Program-made: the position numbers and the translations under genes
Assembly (NCBI RefSeq): GCF_000426685.1
Contig: NZ_AUFV01000003.1
Span: 124,001-188,000, forward strand
Source: Solimonas flava DSM 18980
GTDB lineage: Bacteria; Pseudomonadota; Gammaproteobacteria; Nevskiales; Nevskiaceae
DNA length: 64,000 nucleotides
Reading direction: 5' to 3'
Shown: piece after piece, positions 47,253-60,535 of the stretch
How positions within the stretch are numbered: position 1 is the stretch's first letter
Layout of the letters: the number at the start of each line of letters is the position of its first letter
The notes under the pieces: generated by a model
The model's database searches: none
What the model saw: only the letters and a program-made list of their open reading frames with translations
What the model was told of the DNA's origin: nothing

Positions 47253-47735
47253 ATGGAAATCGCAGACCAGCGCGTCGCCTATATTCACTACACGCTTACC
47301 AACGACAAGGGCGAAGTGCTCGACAGCTCGCAGGGCAGCGAACCGCTCGCCTATCTGCACGGTGCCGGCAACATCATTCCGGGTCTCGAGAAGGCGCTCG
47401 CCGGCAAGAAGGCCGGCGACAAGCTGAACGTCAAGGTGACGCCGGCCGAAGGCTACGGCGAGCGCAGCGACGCGCTGGTGCAGCAGGTGCCGCGCCGCGC
47501 GTTCCAGGGCGTGACCGACATCCAGCCGGGCATGAGCTTCCACGCTCAGGGCGCAAACGGCCCGATGCGCGTGACCGTCACGCGCGTCGCGGGCGACATG
47601 GTGACGGTCGACGGCAATCACCCGCTGGCCGGCGAAAACCTCAACTTCGACGTCGAGGTCACGGAAGTCCGCGACGCGACCGCCGAGGAAATGACGCACG
47701 GCCACGTGCACGGCGCCGGCGGCCATCACCACTGA
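47253..47735 (+). CDS. slyD: FKBP-type peptidyl-prolyl isomerase SlyD
   Basis: 160 residues: FKBP core starting RVAYIHYTLTNDKGEVLDSS, with YLHGAGNIIPGLEKALAG, the insert-in-flap chaperone domain, and a short His-rich metal tail (HGHVHGAGGHHH). E. coli SlyD binds nickel and helps HypB load hydrogenase. Its place near the hydrogenase operon, and a HypB without its own His stretch, fit that role, but the gene is in a separate unit on the other strand. A terminator follows. Confidence 0.93.
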   Translation: MEIADQRVAYIHYTLTNDKGEVLDSSQGSEPLAYLHGAGNIIPGLEKALAGKKAGDKLNVKVTPAEGYGERSDALVQQVPRRAFQGVTDIQPGMSFHAQGANGPMRVTVTRVAGDMVTVDGNHPLAGENLNFDVEVTEVRDATAEEMTHGHVHGAGGHHH

Positions 47736-47779
47736 GCCGACGCCGTTCGATGGCGCGGCGTTTCTCCGCCGCATCAAGC

Positions 47780-47806
47780 AAAACGGGCGCCACTGGCGCC
47801 CGTTTT
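47780..47806. terminator. Bidirectional terminator between slyD and the next gene
   Basis: AAAACGGGCGCC-ACT-GGCGCCCGTTTT is a perfect stem of twelve pairs with A and T flanks, so it can end transcripts from slyD (plus) and from the convergent gene (minus). Confidence 0.85.
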
Positions 47807-47828
47807 CGTTCCCGCCGGCATCCACCGC

Positions 47829-48581
47829 TCAGGGCACGGCCTGCTTGGCGAACTGGAAATCCCAATCGTCGCGCTGGCGGATCAGCCGCGAATCCTGGAA
47901 CAGCACGAACGGCCGCGTGCGCAGTGCCTGGCCGACCGAGCTGGTCGACAGATCGAGACTGCTGGCGATGCGCAGCGGGCCGGCGACGTATTCGGAGCGC
48001 CCGCCCTTCTCGTGTCCGAGCTGCGGCCACTGCGCACGGAACAGCGGCCGGTAGGCGTCGGCATCCTTGGGCTCGAATTCGGCCTGATACAGACGATCGT
48101 TGAAGAACTGCAGTTCCAGCTTGCCGGGCTGGCCGAGATGCTGGTAGTCGTAGACCTCGATGATGTCGAGGTCGCTCGGCGGCAGACCTTCCGGCACCTT
48201 GGCGTGACGCGACGTCAGCTGCGGGTGATAGCCGGCGTCCTCGAGCAGGCGATGAACCTCGTCGGTGCCCTGATAGCTGCGGAACGGCGCGAAGAAGCGC
48301 ACCCGGCGCGCCTCCGGCACGACCGCGGTATAGGCAGCCCGCACGTCGGCGGCGGTGATCGCCTCCTCCTCGACCACCAGATCGTCCGGCGAAAGCGCCG
48401 CCGGCACCGGCGATGTGGCCGGCACGGACCCCGGCAGCGGGGGCGGCGCCGGCTGCGGCCACCACCAGCGCAGGCCCAGCACGGCGAAGCCGAGCACGGC
48501 GAGCGCGATCAGCCAGCGCAGCGGCCGCCAGCGCGTCCACCACTCCGGCGGTTGGTTCGGTGAGCCCTGCTGTCCCGCCAT
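47829..48581 (-). CDS. Single-span membrane protein, unknown
   Basis: 250 residues. One N-terminal helix (about 22-38, LRWLIALAVLGFAVLGLRWW) and a Pro-rich linker anchor a soluble domain (about 65-250) with TAADVRAAYTAVVPEARRVR, DVIEVYDYQHLG-like acidic/aromatic stretches and LYQAEFEPKDADAYRPLF. I do not recognise a family. Codon use and GC are like the neighbours. It lies between slyD (convergent) and metH (same strand, 131 bases). Confidence 0.75.
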   Translation of the reverse strand: MAGQQGSPNQPPEWWTRWRPLRWLIALAVLGFAVLGLRWWWPQPAPPPLPGSVPATSPVPAALSPDDLVVEEEAITAADVRAAYTAVVPEARRVRFFAPFRSYQGTDEVHRLLEDAGYHPQLTSRHAKVPEGLPPSDLDIIEVYDYQHLGQPGKLELQFFNDRLYQAEFEPKDADAYRPLFRAQWPQLGHEKGGRSEYVAGPLRIASSLDLSTSSVGQALRTRPFVLFQDSRLIRQRDDWDFQFAKQAVP

Positions 48582-48712
48582 CTGCGCACCTCCAGCGACT
48601 GCGCCTGCTGCCGATCCCGCGCCGCGCCGTGAGGGGCCGCGACGATCCGGCCGCGAGCATAGCGGACGGCCATGACCCGGCCTAGCCGCGGCGCCGGATC
48701 AAGGCGCCGGAT

Positions 48713-52513
<3,801 letters not shown>

Positions 52514-52547
52514 GGCAGTCGTGCGGCAAGGTGGAAGCCGCGGAGTA

Positions 52548-52565
52548 TATCTCTACATGCGGATA
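52548..52565 (-). promoter_or_regulatory. Imperfect palindrome upstream of metH
   Basis: On the minus strand TATCCGCATGTAGAGATA lies about 35-50 bases before metH. The outer five bases are symmetric (TATC.C/G.GATA type), the inner ones less so. It could be an operator for a methionine-cycle regulator, but the evidence is weak. Confidence 0.25.
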
Positions 52566-52685
52566 AGCGGATGGTCCTCACAACCGACCGCCGCCGCCGG
52601 TCACGACCGCCCGGACGCGCACCGGTGGCCCCGGCTTGGGCGCATCGCGTCATGAGCGGCGGGCGCGGACGCTGCGCGCCAGCCG

Positions 52686-52713
52686 CCTGACCAGACCCGC
52701 CTGACCAGACCCG
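52686..52713 (+). repeat. 14-base tandem repeat before alkB1
   Basis: CCTGACCAGACCCG occurs twice in a row (52686-52699 and 52700-52713) and continues into the partial CTTGACC that forms the -35 of the alkB1 promoter. It is absent before the second alkB gene. Confidence 0.7.
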
Positions 52714-52714
52714 C

Positions 52715-52761
52715 TTGACCTGAATTGAACGATCGGATAATTATAATTGAACGAGCGGTCA
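52715..52761 (+). promoter_or_regulatory. alkB1 promoter with two TetR-type operators
   Basis: TTGACC (52715-52720) and TAATTA (52738-52743) are 17 bases apart, a good sigma-70 promoter. TGAACGATCGGATA (52726-52739) and TGAACGAGCGGTCA (52748-52761) lie over and just after the -10. The second is a near-perfect palindrome (TGAACG-AG-CGGTCA). Such TGAACG-N2-CGTTCA sites are typical of TetR regulators, which would repress. The same module precedes alkB2. Confidence 0.7.
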
Positions 52762-52800
52762 ATTCAGACCGTTCCTTGCGAGGAATCTGGAGATCGAGTG

Positions 52801-53949
52801 ATGAGCAAGTTACTTCCCGGCGCCTGGCGCGACGGCAAGCGTTACCTCTGGCTGCTGGGCATCGCGGCCATGGCTCTGCCGATGATCGGCGGGCTGCTGG
52901 CCGAGCACACCGGCCTGTCGCTGTTCTGGTGGTTCACGCCGCTGTTCATCTACCTTGGCGTGCCCCTGCTCGACGCGCTGGTCGGCGAGGACCGCAACAA
53001 TCCGCCGGATGCCGTGGTTCCGGCGCTGGAAAAGGATCGCTACTACCGCTGGGCCGTCTACGCGGCGGTGCCGTTCGAGTACGCGAGCCTGATCTGGGGC
53101 GCATGGACGGCCGCCACGCAAACGCTGGCGTGGTGGGAGTATCTGGGCTTGGCGATCTCGGTCGGCATGGCGACCGGCATCGCCATCGCGATCGCCCACG
53201 AGCTGGGGCACAAGACCGATCCCTTCGAGCAGTGGCTCGCCAAGATCGCCCTGGCGCCGACCGGCTACGGCCATTTCTACTCGGAGCACAACCGCGGCCA
53301 TCACGTGCGCGTGGCGACGCCCGAGGACCCGGCCTCGTCGCGCTACGGCGAGTCGTTCTATGCCTTCCTGCCGCGCACCATCGCCGGCGGCATCCGCTCG
53401 GCCATCGCCATCGAAAAGGCACGCATGGCGCGGCGCGGCCTGCCGTTCTGGAGCTGGCGCAACGACGTGCTCAACGCCTGGGCGATGACGCCGGTGCTGT
53501 TCACGGCGCTGATCGTCGCTTTCGGCTGGAAGGCGCTGCCCTTCCTGCTGATCCAGGCGATCTACGGCTTCAGCCTGCTCGAGGTCGTCAATTACCTGGA
53601 GCACTACGGACTGTGCCGCCAGAAACTGCCGGGCGGCCGCTACGAGCGCTGCCAGCCGACGCACTCCTGGAACAGCAACCACGTGTTCAGCAATGTGTTC
53701 CTGTACGGCCTGGAGCGGCATTCGGACCATCACGCCAATCCGCTGCGCGGCTACGAGGCGCTGCGCCATTTCGACGGTAGCCCGCAGCTGCCGAACGGCT
53801 ACGCCGGCATGATCCTGCTCGCTTACTGCCCGCCGCTGTGGTTCGCCGTGATGAACCCGAAGGTCCGAGCGCATTACGACGGCAACTTGAGCCTGGCCAA
53901 CGTCAAGCCGAGCCTGCGCGCGCGACTGCAATTGCAGGGCGCGGCCTGA
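52801..53949 (+). CDS. alkB: Alkane 1-monooxygenase AlkB, first copy
   Basis: Membrane di-iron hydroxylase of 382 residues that oxidises medium-chain n-alkanes to 1-alkanols. The histidine boxes are complete: HELGHK (His133, His137), EHNRGHH (His163, His167, His168) and HSDHHA, plus NYLEHYGL. Six membrane helices are visible. The start [10 protein letters not shown] follows GGAG eight bases upstream. It is paired with a rubredoxin gene 31 bases downstream, which supplies electrons. Rubredoxin reductase is not in the window. Confidence 0.95.
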   Translation: MSKLLPGAWRDGKRYLWLLGIAAMALPMIGGLLAEHTGLSLFWWFTPLFIYLGVPLLDALVGEDRNNPPDAVVPALEKDRYYRWAVYAAVPFEYASLIWGAWTAATQTLAWWEYLGLAISVGMATGIAIAIAHELGHKTDPFEQWLAKIALAPTGYGHFYSEHNRGHHVRVATPEDPASSRYGESFYAFLPRTIAGGIRSAIAIEKARMARRGLPFWSWRNDVLNAWAMTPVLFTALIVAFGWKALPFLLIQAIYGFSLLEVVNYLEHYGLCRQKLPGGRYERCQPTHSWNSNHVFSNVFLYGLERHSDHHANPLRGYEALRHFDGSPQLPNGYAGMILLAYCPPLWFAVMNPKVRAHYDGNLSLANVKPSLRARLQLQGAA

Positions 53950-53980
53950 ACCCAACCCCGAACCGGACATGGAGACGAAC

Positions 53981-54157
53981 ATGCGCAAATGGCGCTGTGT
54001 GATCTGCGATTTCGAATACGACGAAGCCCTGGGCATGCCGGACGAAGGCATCGCCCCCGGCACTCGCTGGGAGGATGTGCCGGAGAGCTGGTCGTGCCCG
54101 GACTGCGGCGCACCCAAGGCCGAGTTCCAGATGGTGGAAGTGGCACAGGCGGCCTGA
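53981..54157 (+). CDS. Rubredoxin (AlkG2 type), electron donor to AlkB1
   Basis: 58 residues with two knuckles, [12 protein letters not shown] and [13 protein letters not shown]; the pattern is that of alkane-linked rubredoxins that transfer electrons to AlkB. The start is taken at 53981, where GGAG lies six bases upstream; an in-frame ATG at 53969 would add four residues without such a site. A terminator follows, closing the alkB1-rubredoxin unit. Confidence 0.92.
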   Translation: MRKWRCVICDFEYDEALGMPDEGIAPGTRWEDVPESWSCPDCGAPKAEFQMVEVAQAA

Positions 54158-54337
54158 GGGCGCCGCCGGGCCGCCGAGACCGCCCCGCCGCGCGCCGTTC
54201 GTCCGGCCGATTGAGCCACGCATCCCGCCCGCGCGCCGGCCGGCCGGCGACGGCCTTAAGGTGGAGTCTCAGCGGTCGCCCCGGCGCCGCTATCCGTTCC
54301 CCCAACCCGGATTTCCCCAACCTTTCCGGGTTACTGA

Positions 54338-54368
54338 GGGCCAGACTGCGGTCTGGCCCTTTCTTTTT
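54338..54368 (+). terminator. Terminator of the alkB1-rubredoxin unit
   Basis: The stem GGGCCAGAC/GTCTGGCCC with loop TGCG (54338-54359) is followed by TTTCTTTTT. It separates the first alkB unit from the second alkB promoter. Confidence 0.85.
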
Positions 54369-54413
54369 CCCGCCTCACCTTCCCGGCCGCGCCGAATCCC
54401 GCACCGCCACCGT

Positions 54414-54461
54414 TTGACGGCAATTGAACGGTCGGATAATTTCCGCCTGAACGAGCGGTCA
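54414..54461 (+). promoter_or_regulatory. alkB2 promoter with two TetR-type operators
   Basis: TTGACG (54414-54419) and TAATTT (54437-54442) are 17 bases apart. TGAACGGTCGGATA (54425-54438) and TGAACGAGCGGTCA (54448-54461) repeat the arrangement at alkB1 almost exactly; the second operator is identical in both. The conserved spacing points to one shared TetR-type repressor, not encoded in the window. Confidence 0.7.
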
Positions 54462-54485
54462 ATTCCGGTACGGAGGAGAGAGACG

Positions 54486-55652
54486 ATGAGCACGGCAACC
54501 CTGGCGCCGGTCTGGCGCGACAGCAAGCGTTATCTGTGGCTGTTCGGCGCGGCGATCATGCTGGTGCCGATCCTCGGCGGCCTGCTCTACGAAGCGACCG
54601 GCTGGGCCGTCTGGTGGTGGCTGGGCCCGCTGTTCGTCTACGGCGTCATCCCGGTCGCCGACTGGCTGGTCGGCACCGACACCAACAATCCGCCCGACGA
54701 GCTCGTGCCGACCCTGGAGCGCGACCGTTACTACCGCTTCGCCGTGTATCTGGCCGTCCTCACCGAGTACATCGCCGTGGTCTGGGGCGCCTGGACCGTC
54801 GCCCACGGCAATCTGGCCTGGTACAACCTCGTCGGCCTGACGATCACGATCGGCATGGTCACCGGCGTGTCGATCAACACCGCGCACGAGCTCGGCCACA
54901 AGACCGACAAGCTCGAACGCTGGCTCGCCAAGTTCGCGCTCGGCCCGGTCGCCTACGGCCACTTCTTCGTTGAGCATAACCGCGGCCATCACGTGCGCGT
55001 GGCGACGCCGGAGGACCCGGCCAGCTCGCGCTTCGGCGAAAGCTTCTACGCCTTCCTGCCGCGCACCATGATCGGCAGCCTGAAGTCCGCCTGGGAGCTG
55101 GAGCGCAAGCGCCTGGCACGCCAGAACCGCAGCGTCTGGTCGATCCGCAACGAGAACCTGCAGGCCTGGGCGATCACCGTCGTGTTCTTCGGCGCGCTGA
55201 CCGCCTGGCTCGGCTGGATCGTGCTGCCGTTCCTGCTGATTCAGGCGTTTTATGGCGCCTCGCTGCTGGAAGTCGTCAATTATCTGGAGCACTACGGCCT
55301 GAAGCGCCAGAAGCGCGCCGACGGCAGTTACGAGCGCTGCCGGCCGGAGCATTCCTGGAACAGCAATCACGTCGTCACCAACGTGTTCCTGTATCACCTG
55401 CAGCGGCACTCGGACCATCACGCCAATCCGACGCGCTCGTACCAGGCGCTGCGCCACTTCGAGGAAGCGCCGCAGCTGCCGTCCGGCTATGCGTCGATGG
55501 TCGTGCTGGCTTACCTGCCGCCGCTGTGGTTTAAAATCATGAACCCCAAGGTCGTCGCCCATTATCGGGGCGACATGCGCCTGGCGAACATCCAGCCGTC
55601 GCTGCGCGACGCGGTGCTCGCCCGGTACAGCCGCAGCGCCGCGGCGGGTTGA
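54486..55652 (+). CDS. alkB: Alkane 1-monooxygenase AlkB, second copy
   Basis: 388 residues, clearly a paralogue of the first copy: complete histidine boxes HELGHK, EHNRGHH and HSDHHA, and NYLEHYGL. Ribosome-binding site GGAGGAG. The two differ mainly in helices 1-4 and the loop after EHNRGHH, so they may prefer different chain lengths; this cannot be judged by eye. A strong terminator follows before the next rubredoxin. Confidence 0.95.
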   Translation: MSTATLAPVWRDSKRYLWLFGAAIMLVPILGGLLYEATGWAVWWWLGPLFVYGVIPVADWLVGTDTNNPPDELVPTLERDRYYRFAVYLAVLTEYIAVVWGAWTVAHGNLAWYNLVGLTITIGMVTGVSINTAHELGHKTDKLERWLAKFALGPVAYGHFFVEHNRGHHVRVATPEDPASSRFGESFYAFLPRTMIGSLKSAWELERKRLARQNRSVWSIRNENLQAWAITVVFFGALTAWLGWIVLPFLLIQAFYGASLLEVVNYLEHYGLKRQKRADGSYERCRPEHSWNSNHVVTNVFLYHLQRHSDHHANPTRSYQALRHFEEAPQLPSGYASMVVLAYLPPLWFKIMNPKVVAHYRGDMRLANIQPSLRDAVLARYSRSAAAG

Positions 55653-55695
55653 TCCACGAGTTCCCCGCGCGACGACGCGCGAGCCCATCGTCGCA

Positions 55696-55729
55696 GGCGG
55701 CGCATCGGCTAAGATGCGCCGCCTTTTTT
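55696..55729 (+). terminator. Terminator/attenuator between alkB2 and the second rubredoxin
   Basis: GGCGGCGCATC/GATGCGCCGCC (11-base stem, loop GGCTAA) followed by six T. It lies before the second rubredoxin, so that gene is either read through at reduced level or has its own promoter. Confidence 0.88.
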
Positions 55730-55772
55730 GTGTCCACCCGGTCCGGTCCGATCCGGAAGAAACGAGAGTGTT

Positions 55773-55946
55773 ATGCCGTTCAAGAAGTGGCGTTGCGTGA
55801 TTTGCGACTACGTGTACGACGAAGAGCTGGGAGCGCCGAACGACGGCATCCCGCCGGGCACGCGCTGGGCCGACGTGCCGGATACCTGGACCTGCCCGGA
55901 CTGCGGCGCGTCCAAGGCCGATTTCGAAATGGTGGAAATCGACTGA
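55773..55946 (+). CDS. Rubredoxin, second copy
   Basis: 57 residues, with [12 protein letters not shown] and [13 protein letters not shown] knuckles like the first copy. Start ATG at 55773 with GAGAG upstream. The stop overlaps the ppnP start by one base (TGATG). It follows the alkB2 terminator by 43 bases; no clear promoter of its own is visible in that short gap. Confidence 0.92.
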   Translation: MPFKKWRCVICDYVYDEELGAPNDGIPPGTRWADVPDTWTCPDCGASKADFEMVEID

Positions 55947-56260
55947 TGACCGCCCAGTTCGACAACGTCGCCGTCGTCAAGAAGGCCAATGTGTACTTCG
56001 ACGGCAAGTGCGTGAGCCATACCGTCGTGCTCGCCGACGGCACGCGCAAGTCGGTCGGCGTGATCCTGCCGTCGACGCTGACCTTCGGCACCGGCGCTCC
56101 CGAGCGCATGGAACTGCTCGAAGGCCGCTGCCGCGTGAAGCTGGCCGGTGCCGGAGACTGGACGGAGTACCATGGCGGCCAGTCCTTCGACGCGCCCGGC
56201 AACTCCTCGTTCGACATTGAAACGCTCGAAACCCTGCACTACGTCTGCCACTTCGGCTAG
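55946..56260 (+). CDS. ppnP: Pyrimidine/purine nucleoside phosphorylase
   Basis: 104 residues of cupin fold (DUF1255/PpnP family): [33 protein letters not shown] and the C-terminal [15 protein letters not shown]. PpnP cleaves several nucleosides by phosphorolysis. The start is coupled to the rubredoxin stop, an odd partnership without obvious functional link to alkane oxidation. Confidence 0.9.
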   Translation: MTAQFDNVAVVKKANVYFDGKCVSHTVVLADGTRKSVGVILPSTLTFGTGAPERMELLEGRCRVKLAGAGDWTEYHGGQSFDAPGNSSFDIETLETLHYVCHFG

Positions 56261-56290
56261 GAGCCGGGGACGCGGGCCGGAAGGCCTGCG

Positions 56291-57766
56291 GTGAGCACTG
56301 GCGGCCGCTGGCGCTGGCGGCTCGCCCGCCATTGGCTGCTGTGGCAGCCGCGCGTGCGCTACTGGTCGGCGGCGGCCGGCATCGGCCTTGCCGCCGCGCT
56401 GTTCGCGCGAGGCGCCGACTGGGCGCACGCACGCATCACCGAATGGACGCAGTGGCTGCCGCTGCTGTCGCTGCTGCTGGCGCCGCTCGGCCTCGTCGCC
56501 ATCGTCGGCCTGACGCGGCGCTACGCGCCAAGCGCCGCCGGCAGCGGCATTCCGCAGGTGCTCGCCGTCCTGCAGCACAAGGACGCGGCACTGCGCAAAC
56601 GCATGCTGGCGCTGCACATCGCGCTGCTCAAGCCGGTGCTCGCGGTCGGCGCCATCCTCTGCGGCGCGTCGATCGGCCGCGAAGGTCCGACGGTGCAGAT
56701 CGGCGCCGCGATCGCCAACCTCGTCGCGCCCCGCAACAAGCTGAAGATCCAGCGCAGCCTGGTGCTCGCCGGCGGCGCGGCCGGCGTCGCCGCCGCCTTC
56801 AACACGCCGATCGCCGGCATCGTCTTCGCGTTCGAGGAACTGGCGTCGAGCTTCGAGGAAAAGGCCAGCGGCACGCTGCTGATGCTGGTCATCATCGCCG
56901 CGATGGTGGCGATCGCGATGCTCGGCGACCGCGTCTATCTCGGCATCGTCGACACCCGGATCGACACGCTCGAACAATGGCGTGCAGTGCTGATCTGCGG
57001 CCTTGCCGGCGGCCTCTGCGGCGGCCTGTTCAGCCGCTCGCTGTTCGCCGGCACGCGCGCCGCGCGCCACTACCTGCAGCGCATCGGCCTGCGCTGGGTG
57101 CTGCTCTGCGGCCTGCTCGTCGGCCTGATCGGCATCGTCTCGTCCGGCGCCACTTACGGCAGCGGCTACGGCGAGACCCGCGCGCTGCTGGACGACGCCG
57201 GCGCCGTATCGCCCTGGTTCCCGCTGCTCAAGGGTCTGGCGACCTGGGTGTCCTACGTCAGCGGCGTACCCGGCGGCATCTTCTCGCCGTCGCTGGCGAT
57301 CGGCGCGGGCCTCGGCGCCGACATCGCCCCGTATCTCGGCTTCGCCCCGGCCGCGGCGGTGGTGCTGCTGACGATGGCGGCCTACTTCGCCGGCACCACC
57401 CAGGCGCCGCTGACGGCGGCGGTAATCGTCGCCGAAATGACGCTGGGCCAGCGCATGATCCTGCCGCTGATGGGCGCCGCGCTGCTCGGCGCCGGCACCG
57501 CCAAGCTGGTCTGGCGCAACTCGCTCTATCACGCGCTGATGCACGACCTGCTGACGCCGCCACCGGCGCCGCCGGCCGAGCCGGTGCCGGTGCCGGCGTC
57601 GGCGTCGGCGTCGGCGGCCCCGCGGGCCGAAGCGGACACCGCCACGACCCCGACCATGGCCGCCGTCGCCGCAGCCCCGGCGTCCGTGGCCGAGCCCGCC
57701 GCGTCTGGCGAGGCCCCCGCAGAGCCCACAGCCCAGGCGCCGGCCGGCGAACCGCCGCGCTCCTGA
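56291..57766 (+). CDS. ClC-type chloride/proton antiporter
   Basis: 491 residues with the ClC core (about 20-420): [12 protein letters not shown], the gating motif [11 protein letters not shown] (external Glu), and [27 protein letters not shown] has a Glu where the inner proton glutamate is expected, which supports exchanger rather than channel. The last about 55 residues are an Ala/Pro-rich tail, with no CBS domain. GTG start at 56291. Confidence 0.9.
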   Translation: MSTGGRWRWRLARHWLLWQPRVRYWSAAAGIGLAAALFARGADWAHARITEWTQWLPLLSLLLAPLGLVAIVGLTRRYAPSAAGSGIPQVLAVLQHKDAALRKRMLALHIALLKPVLAVGAILCGASIGREGPTVQIGAAIANLVAPRNKLKIQRSLVLAGGAAGVAAAFNTPIAGIVFAFEELASSFEEKASGTLLMLVIIAAMVAIAMLGDRVYLGIVDTRIDTLEQWRAVLICGLAGGLCGGLFSRSLFAGTRAARHYLQRIGLRWVLLCGLLVGLIGIVSSGATYGSGYGETRALLDDAGAVSPWFPLLKGLATWVSYVSGVPGGIFSPSLAIGAGLGADIAPYLGFAPAAAVVLLTMAAYFAGTTQAPLTAAVIVAEMTLGQRMILPLMGAALLGAGTAKLVWRNSLYHALMHDLLTPPPAPPAEPVPVPASASASAAPRAEADTATTPTMAAVAAAPASVAEPAASGEAPAEPTAQAPAGEPPRS

Positions 57767-57824
57767 AGGCAGCGCGCCCGTCGGCAGCGTGTACGATGCG
57801 GCATCGACCTTCCGCACCCTGCCG

Positions 57825-58580
57825 ATGCCCGACTTTTCGCTGAACGCCCGCGTTGCGCTCGTCACCGGTGCCACGCGCGGCCTCGGCCGTGAAATCGCCC
57901 TGGCGCTCGCCGCGGCCGGCGCGCATGTGCACGTGCATGGCCGCGACCTCGCCGGCGCGAAGCCGGTCGTCGATACCATCGTCGCGCGCGGCGGCCGCGC
58001 CAGCGCCGCCGTCTTCGCACTGGACGCGCCGGATGCCTTCGACGCCGCCTTGCAGGCGATCGCCGACGCGCACGGCCGCTTCGACATCCTCGTCAACAAC
58101 GCCAGCGTGCGCGACCGCCGCCGTCTCGCCGAACTCGACGTGGGCGCGCTGCGCCGCGTGCTCGAAGTCGATCTGGTGGCACCGTTCCAGCTGGCGCGCG
58201 CCGCGGCCCGGCACCTGACCGGCGGCGGCCGCATCATCAACATCACCTCGATCGCCGGGCCGATCGCGCGTGCCGGCGACCCCGCGTACACGGCCGCCAA
58301 GGGCGGCCTCGACGCGCTGACGCGAGCGCTGGCCGCCGAACTCGGCGCGCAGGGCATCACCGTCAACGCCGTCGCGCCGGGCTACTTCGCCACTGAAGCG
58401 AACGCGGAAATGGTCGCCGACCGCGAGATCGGCGACTGGCTGGCGCAGCGCACCTCGCTCGGCCGCTGGGGCGAGCCGCCGGAGATCGCCGGCGCCGTCG
58501 TGTTCCTGGCGTCGCCGTCGGCCTCGTACATCACCGGCCAGACGCTCGCCGTCGACGGCGGCTATCTCGCGCACTTCTAG
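57825..58580 (+). CDS. Short-chain dehydrogenase/reductase
   Basis: 251 residues, classical [11 protein letters not shown] cofactor loop, NNAS, the catalytic Ser in [13 protein letters not shown] (Tyr-x-x-x-Lys) and the PG motif in [13 protein letters not shown]. The start [13 protein letters not shown] at 57825 is preferred; the in-frame GTG at 57789 lies in the -10-like TACGAT. It could be a 3-oxoacyl-ACP reductase-like or gluconate-type enzyme; substrate not predictable. Convergent with the DUF885 gene, with a palindromic repeat between. Confidence 0.88.
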   Translation: MPDFSLNARVALVTGATRGLGREIALALAAAGAHVHVHGRDLAGAKPVVDTIVARGGRASAAVFALDAPDAFDAALQAIADAHGRFDILVNNASVRDRRRLAELDVGALRRVLEVDLVAPFQLARAAARHLTGGGRIINITSIAGPIARAGDPAYTAAKGGLDALTRALAAELGAQGITVNAVAPGYFATEANAEMVADREIGDWLAQRTSLGRWGEPPEIAGAVVFLASPSASYITGQTLAVDGGYLAHF

Positions 58581-58622
58581 AAGCCGCGCCGCAAGATCAC
58601 GCCACGGCCGGGCTTAGGAAGC

Positions 58623-58727
58623 TCCGTCATCGCGAGGCCGCACAGCGGCCGCGGCGCATCCGGATGTGCCACTTGCGCAGGGCGCTACTGGATGGCTTCG
58701 TCGCCTGCGGCGCCTCGCCATGACGGA
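58623..58727. repeat. Palindromic intergenic repeat, copy 2
   Basis: 105 bases with near-perfect terminal inverted repeats: TCCGTCATCGCGAGGC at one end and GCCTCGCCATGACGGA at the other. Read on the minus strand, it shares CGTCATGGCGA, CGCCGCAGGCG, CGAAGCC and CGCCGCGGCCGC with copy 1 at 27304-27387. It lies between the convergent SDR and DUF885 genes. Confidence 0.75.
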
Positions 58728-58753
58728 ACAGGGATTTTTCAGCCCTTAGGCTT

Positions 58754-60535
58754 TCAGAACAGCTTGCCGTCGTCGGCCTTGCCGAGCATCCGTTCGCGCA
58801 CCAGCGGAATCGGCGGGCCGCCGTACGACAGGAACTGGTCGTGGAAGGCCTGCCAGGCGGCGCGGCCGCCGCGCGTCGCGGTCCAGTCCTCGCGCAGCTT
58901 CACGATCATCAGCTTGCCGAGCGTGTAATTGAGATAGGCCGGATCGTAGGTGCCGCGCGCCGCCTGCTGACGCGCGTTGCCCGGATCCTGGAAAGCCTGC
59001 TCGCGGAACATCGTCTCGCAGTCCGGCACGCTCAGGCCCTGCGTATGCAGACCGATCGCGCAGAGGAAGCGCACATTGCGCAGCAGCGCATTGCTGAGCT
59101 GGCCGATGTGCACGGCCGGATCGCCATTGCCGAGCCCGGCGTCCCACATCATTTCCTCGGCGTAGTGCGCCCAGCCCTCGGCGAACGCGTAGCCGACGAA
59201 CAGGCGGCCGAACGCCGACGGCGAGCGGTTGGAATGCAGGAACTGCAGGAAGTGGCCGGGCCAGACCTCGTGCACGGAGGTGAACAGCAGATCCGCCTTC
59301 GCCGGAATGTAGGCCTGCTGATCGGCCGGCGACCAGCTCGGGTCCGGCGGCGCTATGTAGTAGACCGAGGGCATGCCCTTGTCGAACGGTCCCGGCACGT
59401 CGATATAGGCCGAGTTCGAGCGGTTGTAGGCCGGCGCCTCATTGACCAGCGCGCGCTCGTCGCTCGGCACGCTGACCAGCTGGTGATCGACGACGAACTG
59501 GCGCAGCGCGACCAGCTGGCGCCGCGCCTCCTCGACCGGACCGTCGGCCGGCTTGTCGCGATTCGCCCGATCGAGGCAGGCGTGCACGTCGCCGTCCGGC
59601 AGGTACTGCGCGCAGGCGGCCTTCAGCGCCGCGAGATTGCGGGCCAGATCGCGGCGGCCGACCGCTTCGAGTTCGGCGAGCGGCGTCGTCACGCGCTCGG
59701 TGGCCTGCAGCATTTGCGCGAAGCGCGTCGCGCCGAGCGCGAAATCCTGGTTCGCGGTCGGTAGCTGCGCCTTGAACGCGTCGGCGAGCGACTGCATCGC
59801 CGCCGACGCCGCGGCCAGCGCGCGTTCGAGCTGGACCTGCAGCGCCGGGTCCTGCACGTCCGCGAAGATCGGCCGCACGTCGTGGGCGAAGAAGCTCGCG
59901 TAGCCGCCGAAGCTGTCGATGCCGAGCTCGACGTAGGTCCGCGGCAGCGGCCCGCGCAGGTTGTCGCGGATCTGCCGGGCGGCGCGCGGCAGCCGGTTGG
60001 CGTAGGCGATGAAGGCCTTGAGGCGGACCGCTGCCGGTGCGTACGGCCGCGTCAGGTACACGCTGGGATCGAGCGTGCCGATGTAGAACGCCGGGTTGCG
60101 GAACGGCTGGCCGGCGTCGCGCAGCCAGAACAGATCGCCGTCGATGCGCGCCAGCAGGTATTCGCGCTCGAAGCGCTGCGTCTCATCCAGCGCCGCCGGC
60201 CGGAACGCCGCGGTGCGCGCGCGCTGCGTTTCGAGCCAGGCGATGTTCCGGCGGATCGCCGCCGCGCTCCAGTCCGGCAGCTGGCCGTCGTAGTCGTGCC
60301 GGCCCTGGCTGACCGCGAAGCTCGGGTTGGCGGCGAAATAGCCCTCCTCGAAGCGCTGCAGGTGCGCGCGCCAGTCGGCTTTCTGCCCGGCCGCGACGGC
60401 CGCCTGACTCGCCGCGTTGGCCGCGCCGGCGTCCGTCGCCGTCTGCGCATCGGCAGAGCGGCCCGCCAGCATGCTGGCGACCGCGAGCGCCGCGATCGTC
60501 GATCGCAAGGCCCAAGACATCGGGGAACGCGACAT
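58754..60535 (-). CDS. DUF885-family protein (probable metallopeptidase), exported
   Basis: 593 residues with a signal peptide (WALRSTIAALAVASMLAG, about 7-25). The DUF885 body has the HE-x(4)-GH motif in SVHEVWPGHFLQF, which resembles a gluzincin zinc site, so peptidase activity is plausible. The start at 60535 is fixed by GAAGGAG eight bases upstream; a longer in-frame start has none. Periplasmic or surface location expected. Function otherwise unknown. Confidence 0.85.
   Translation of the reverse strand: MSRSPMSWALRSTIAALAVASMLAGRSADAQTATDAGAANAASQAAVAAGQKADWRAHLQRFEEGYFAANPSFAVSQGRHDYDGQLPDWSAAAIRRNIAWLETQRARTAAFRPAALDETQRFEREYLLARIDGDLFWLRDAGQPFRNPAFYIGTLDPSVYLTRPYAPAAVRLKAFIAYANRLPRAARQIRDNLRGPLPRTYVELGIDSFGGYASFFAHDVRPIFADVQDPALQVQLERALAAASAAMQSLADAFKAQLPTANQDFALGATRFAQMLQATERVTTPLAELEAVGRRDLARNLAALKAACAQYLPDGDVHACLDRANRDKPADGPVEEARRQLVALRQFVVDHQLVSVPSDERALVNEAPAYNRSNSAYIDVPGPFDKGMPSVYYIAPPDPSWSPADQQAYIPAKADLLFTSVHEVWPGHFLQFLHSNRSPSAFGRLFVGYAFAEGWAHYAEEMMWDAGLGNGDPAVHIGQLSNALLRNVRFLCAIGLHTQGLSVPDCETMFREQAFQDPGNARQQAARGTYDPAYLNYTLGKLMIVKLREDWTATRGGRAAWQAFHDQFLSYGGPPIPLVRERMLGKADDGKLF

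Noticed and set aside
52514-52800. Cobalamin or SAH riboswitch before metH / alkB
   Set aside because: No B12-box or SAH-core sequence could be recognised; the gap holds a weak palindrome, a 14-base repeat and the alkB1 promoter instead.
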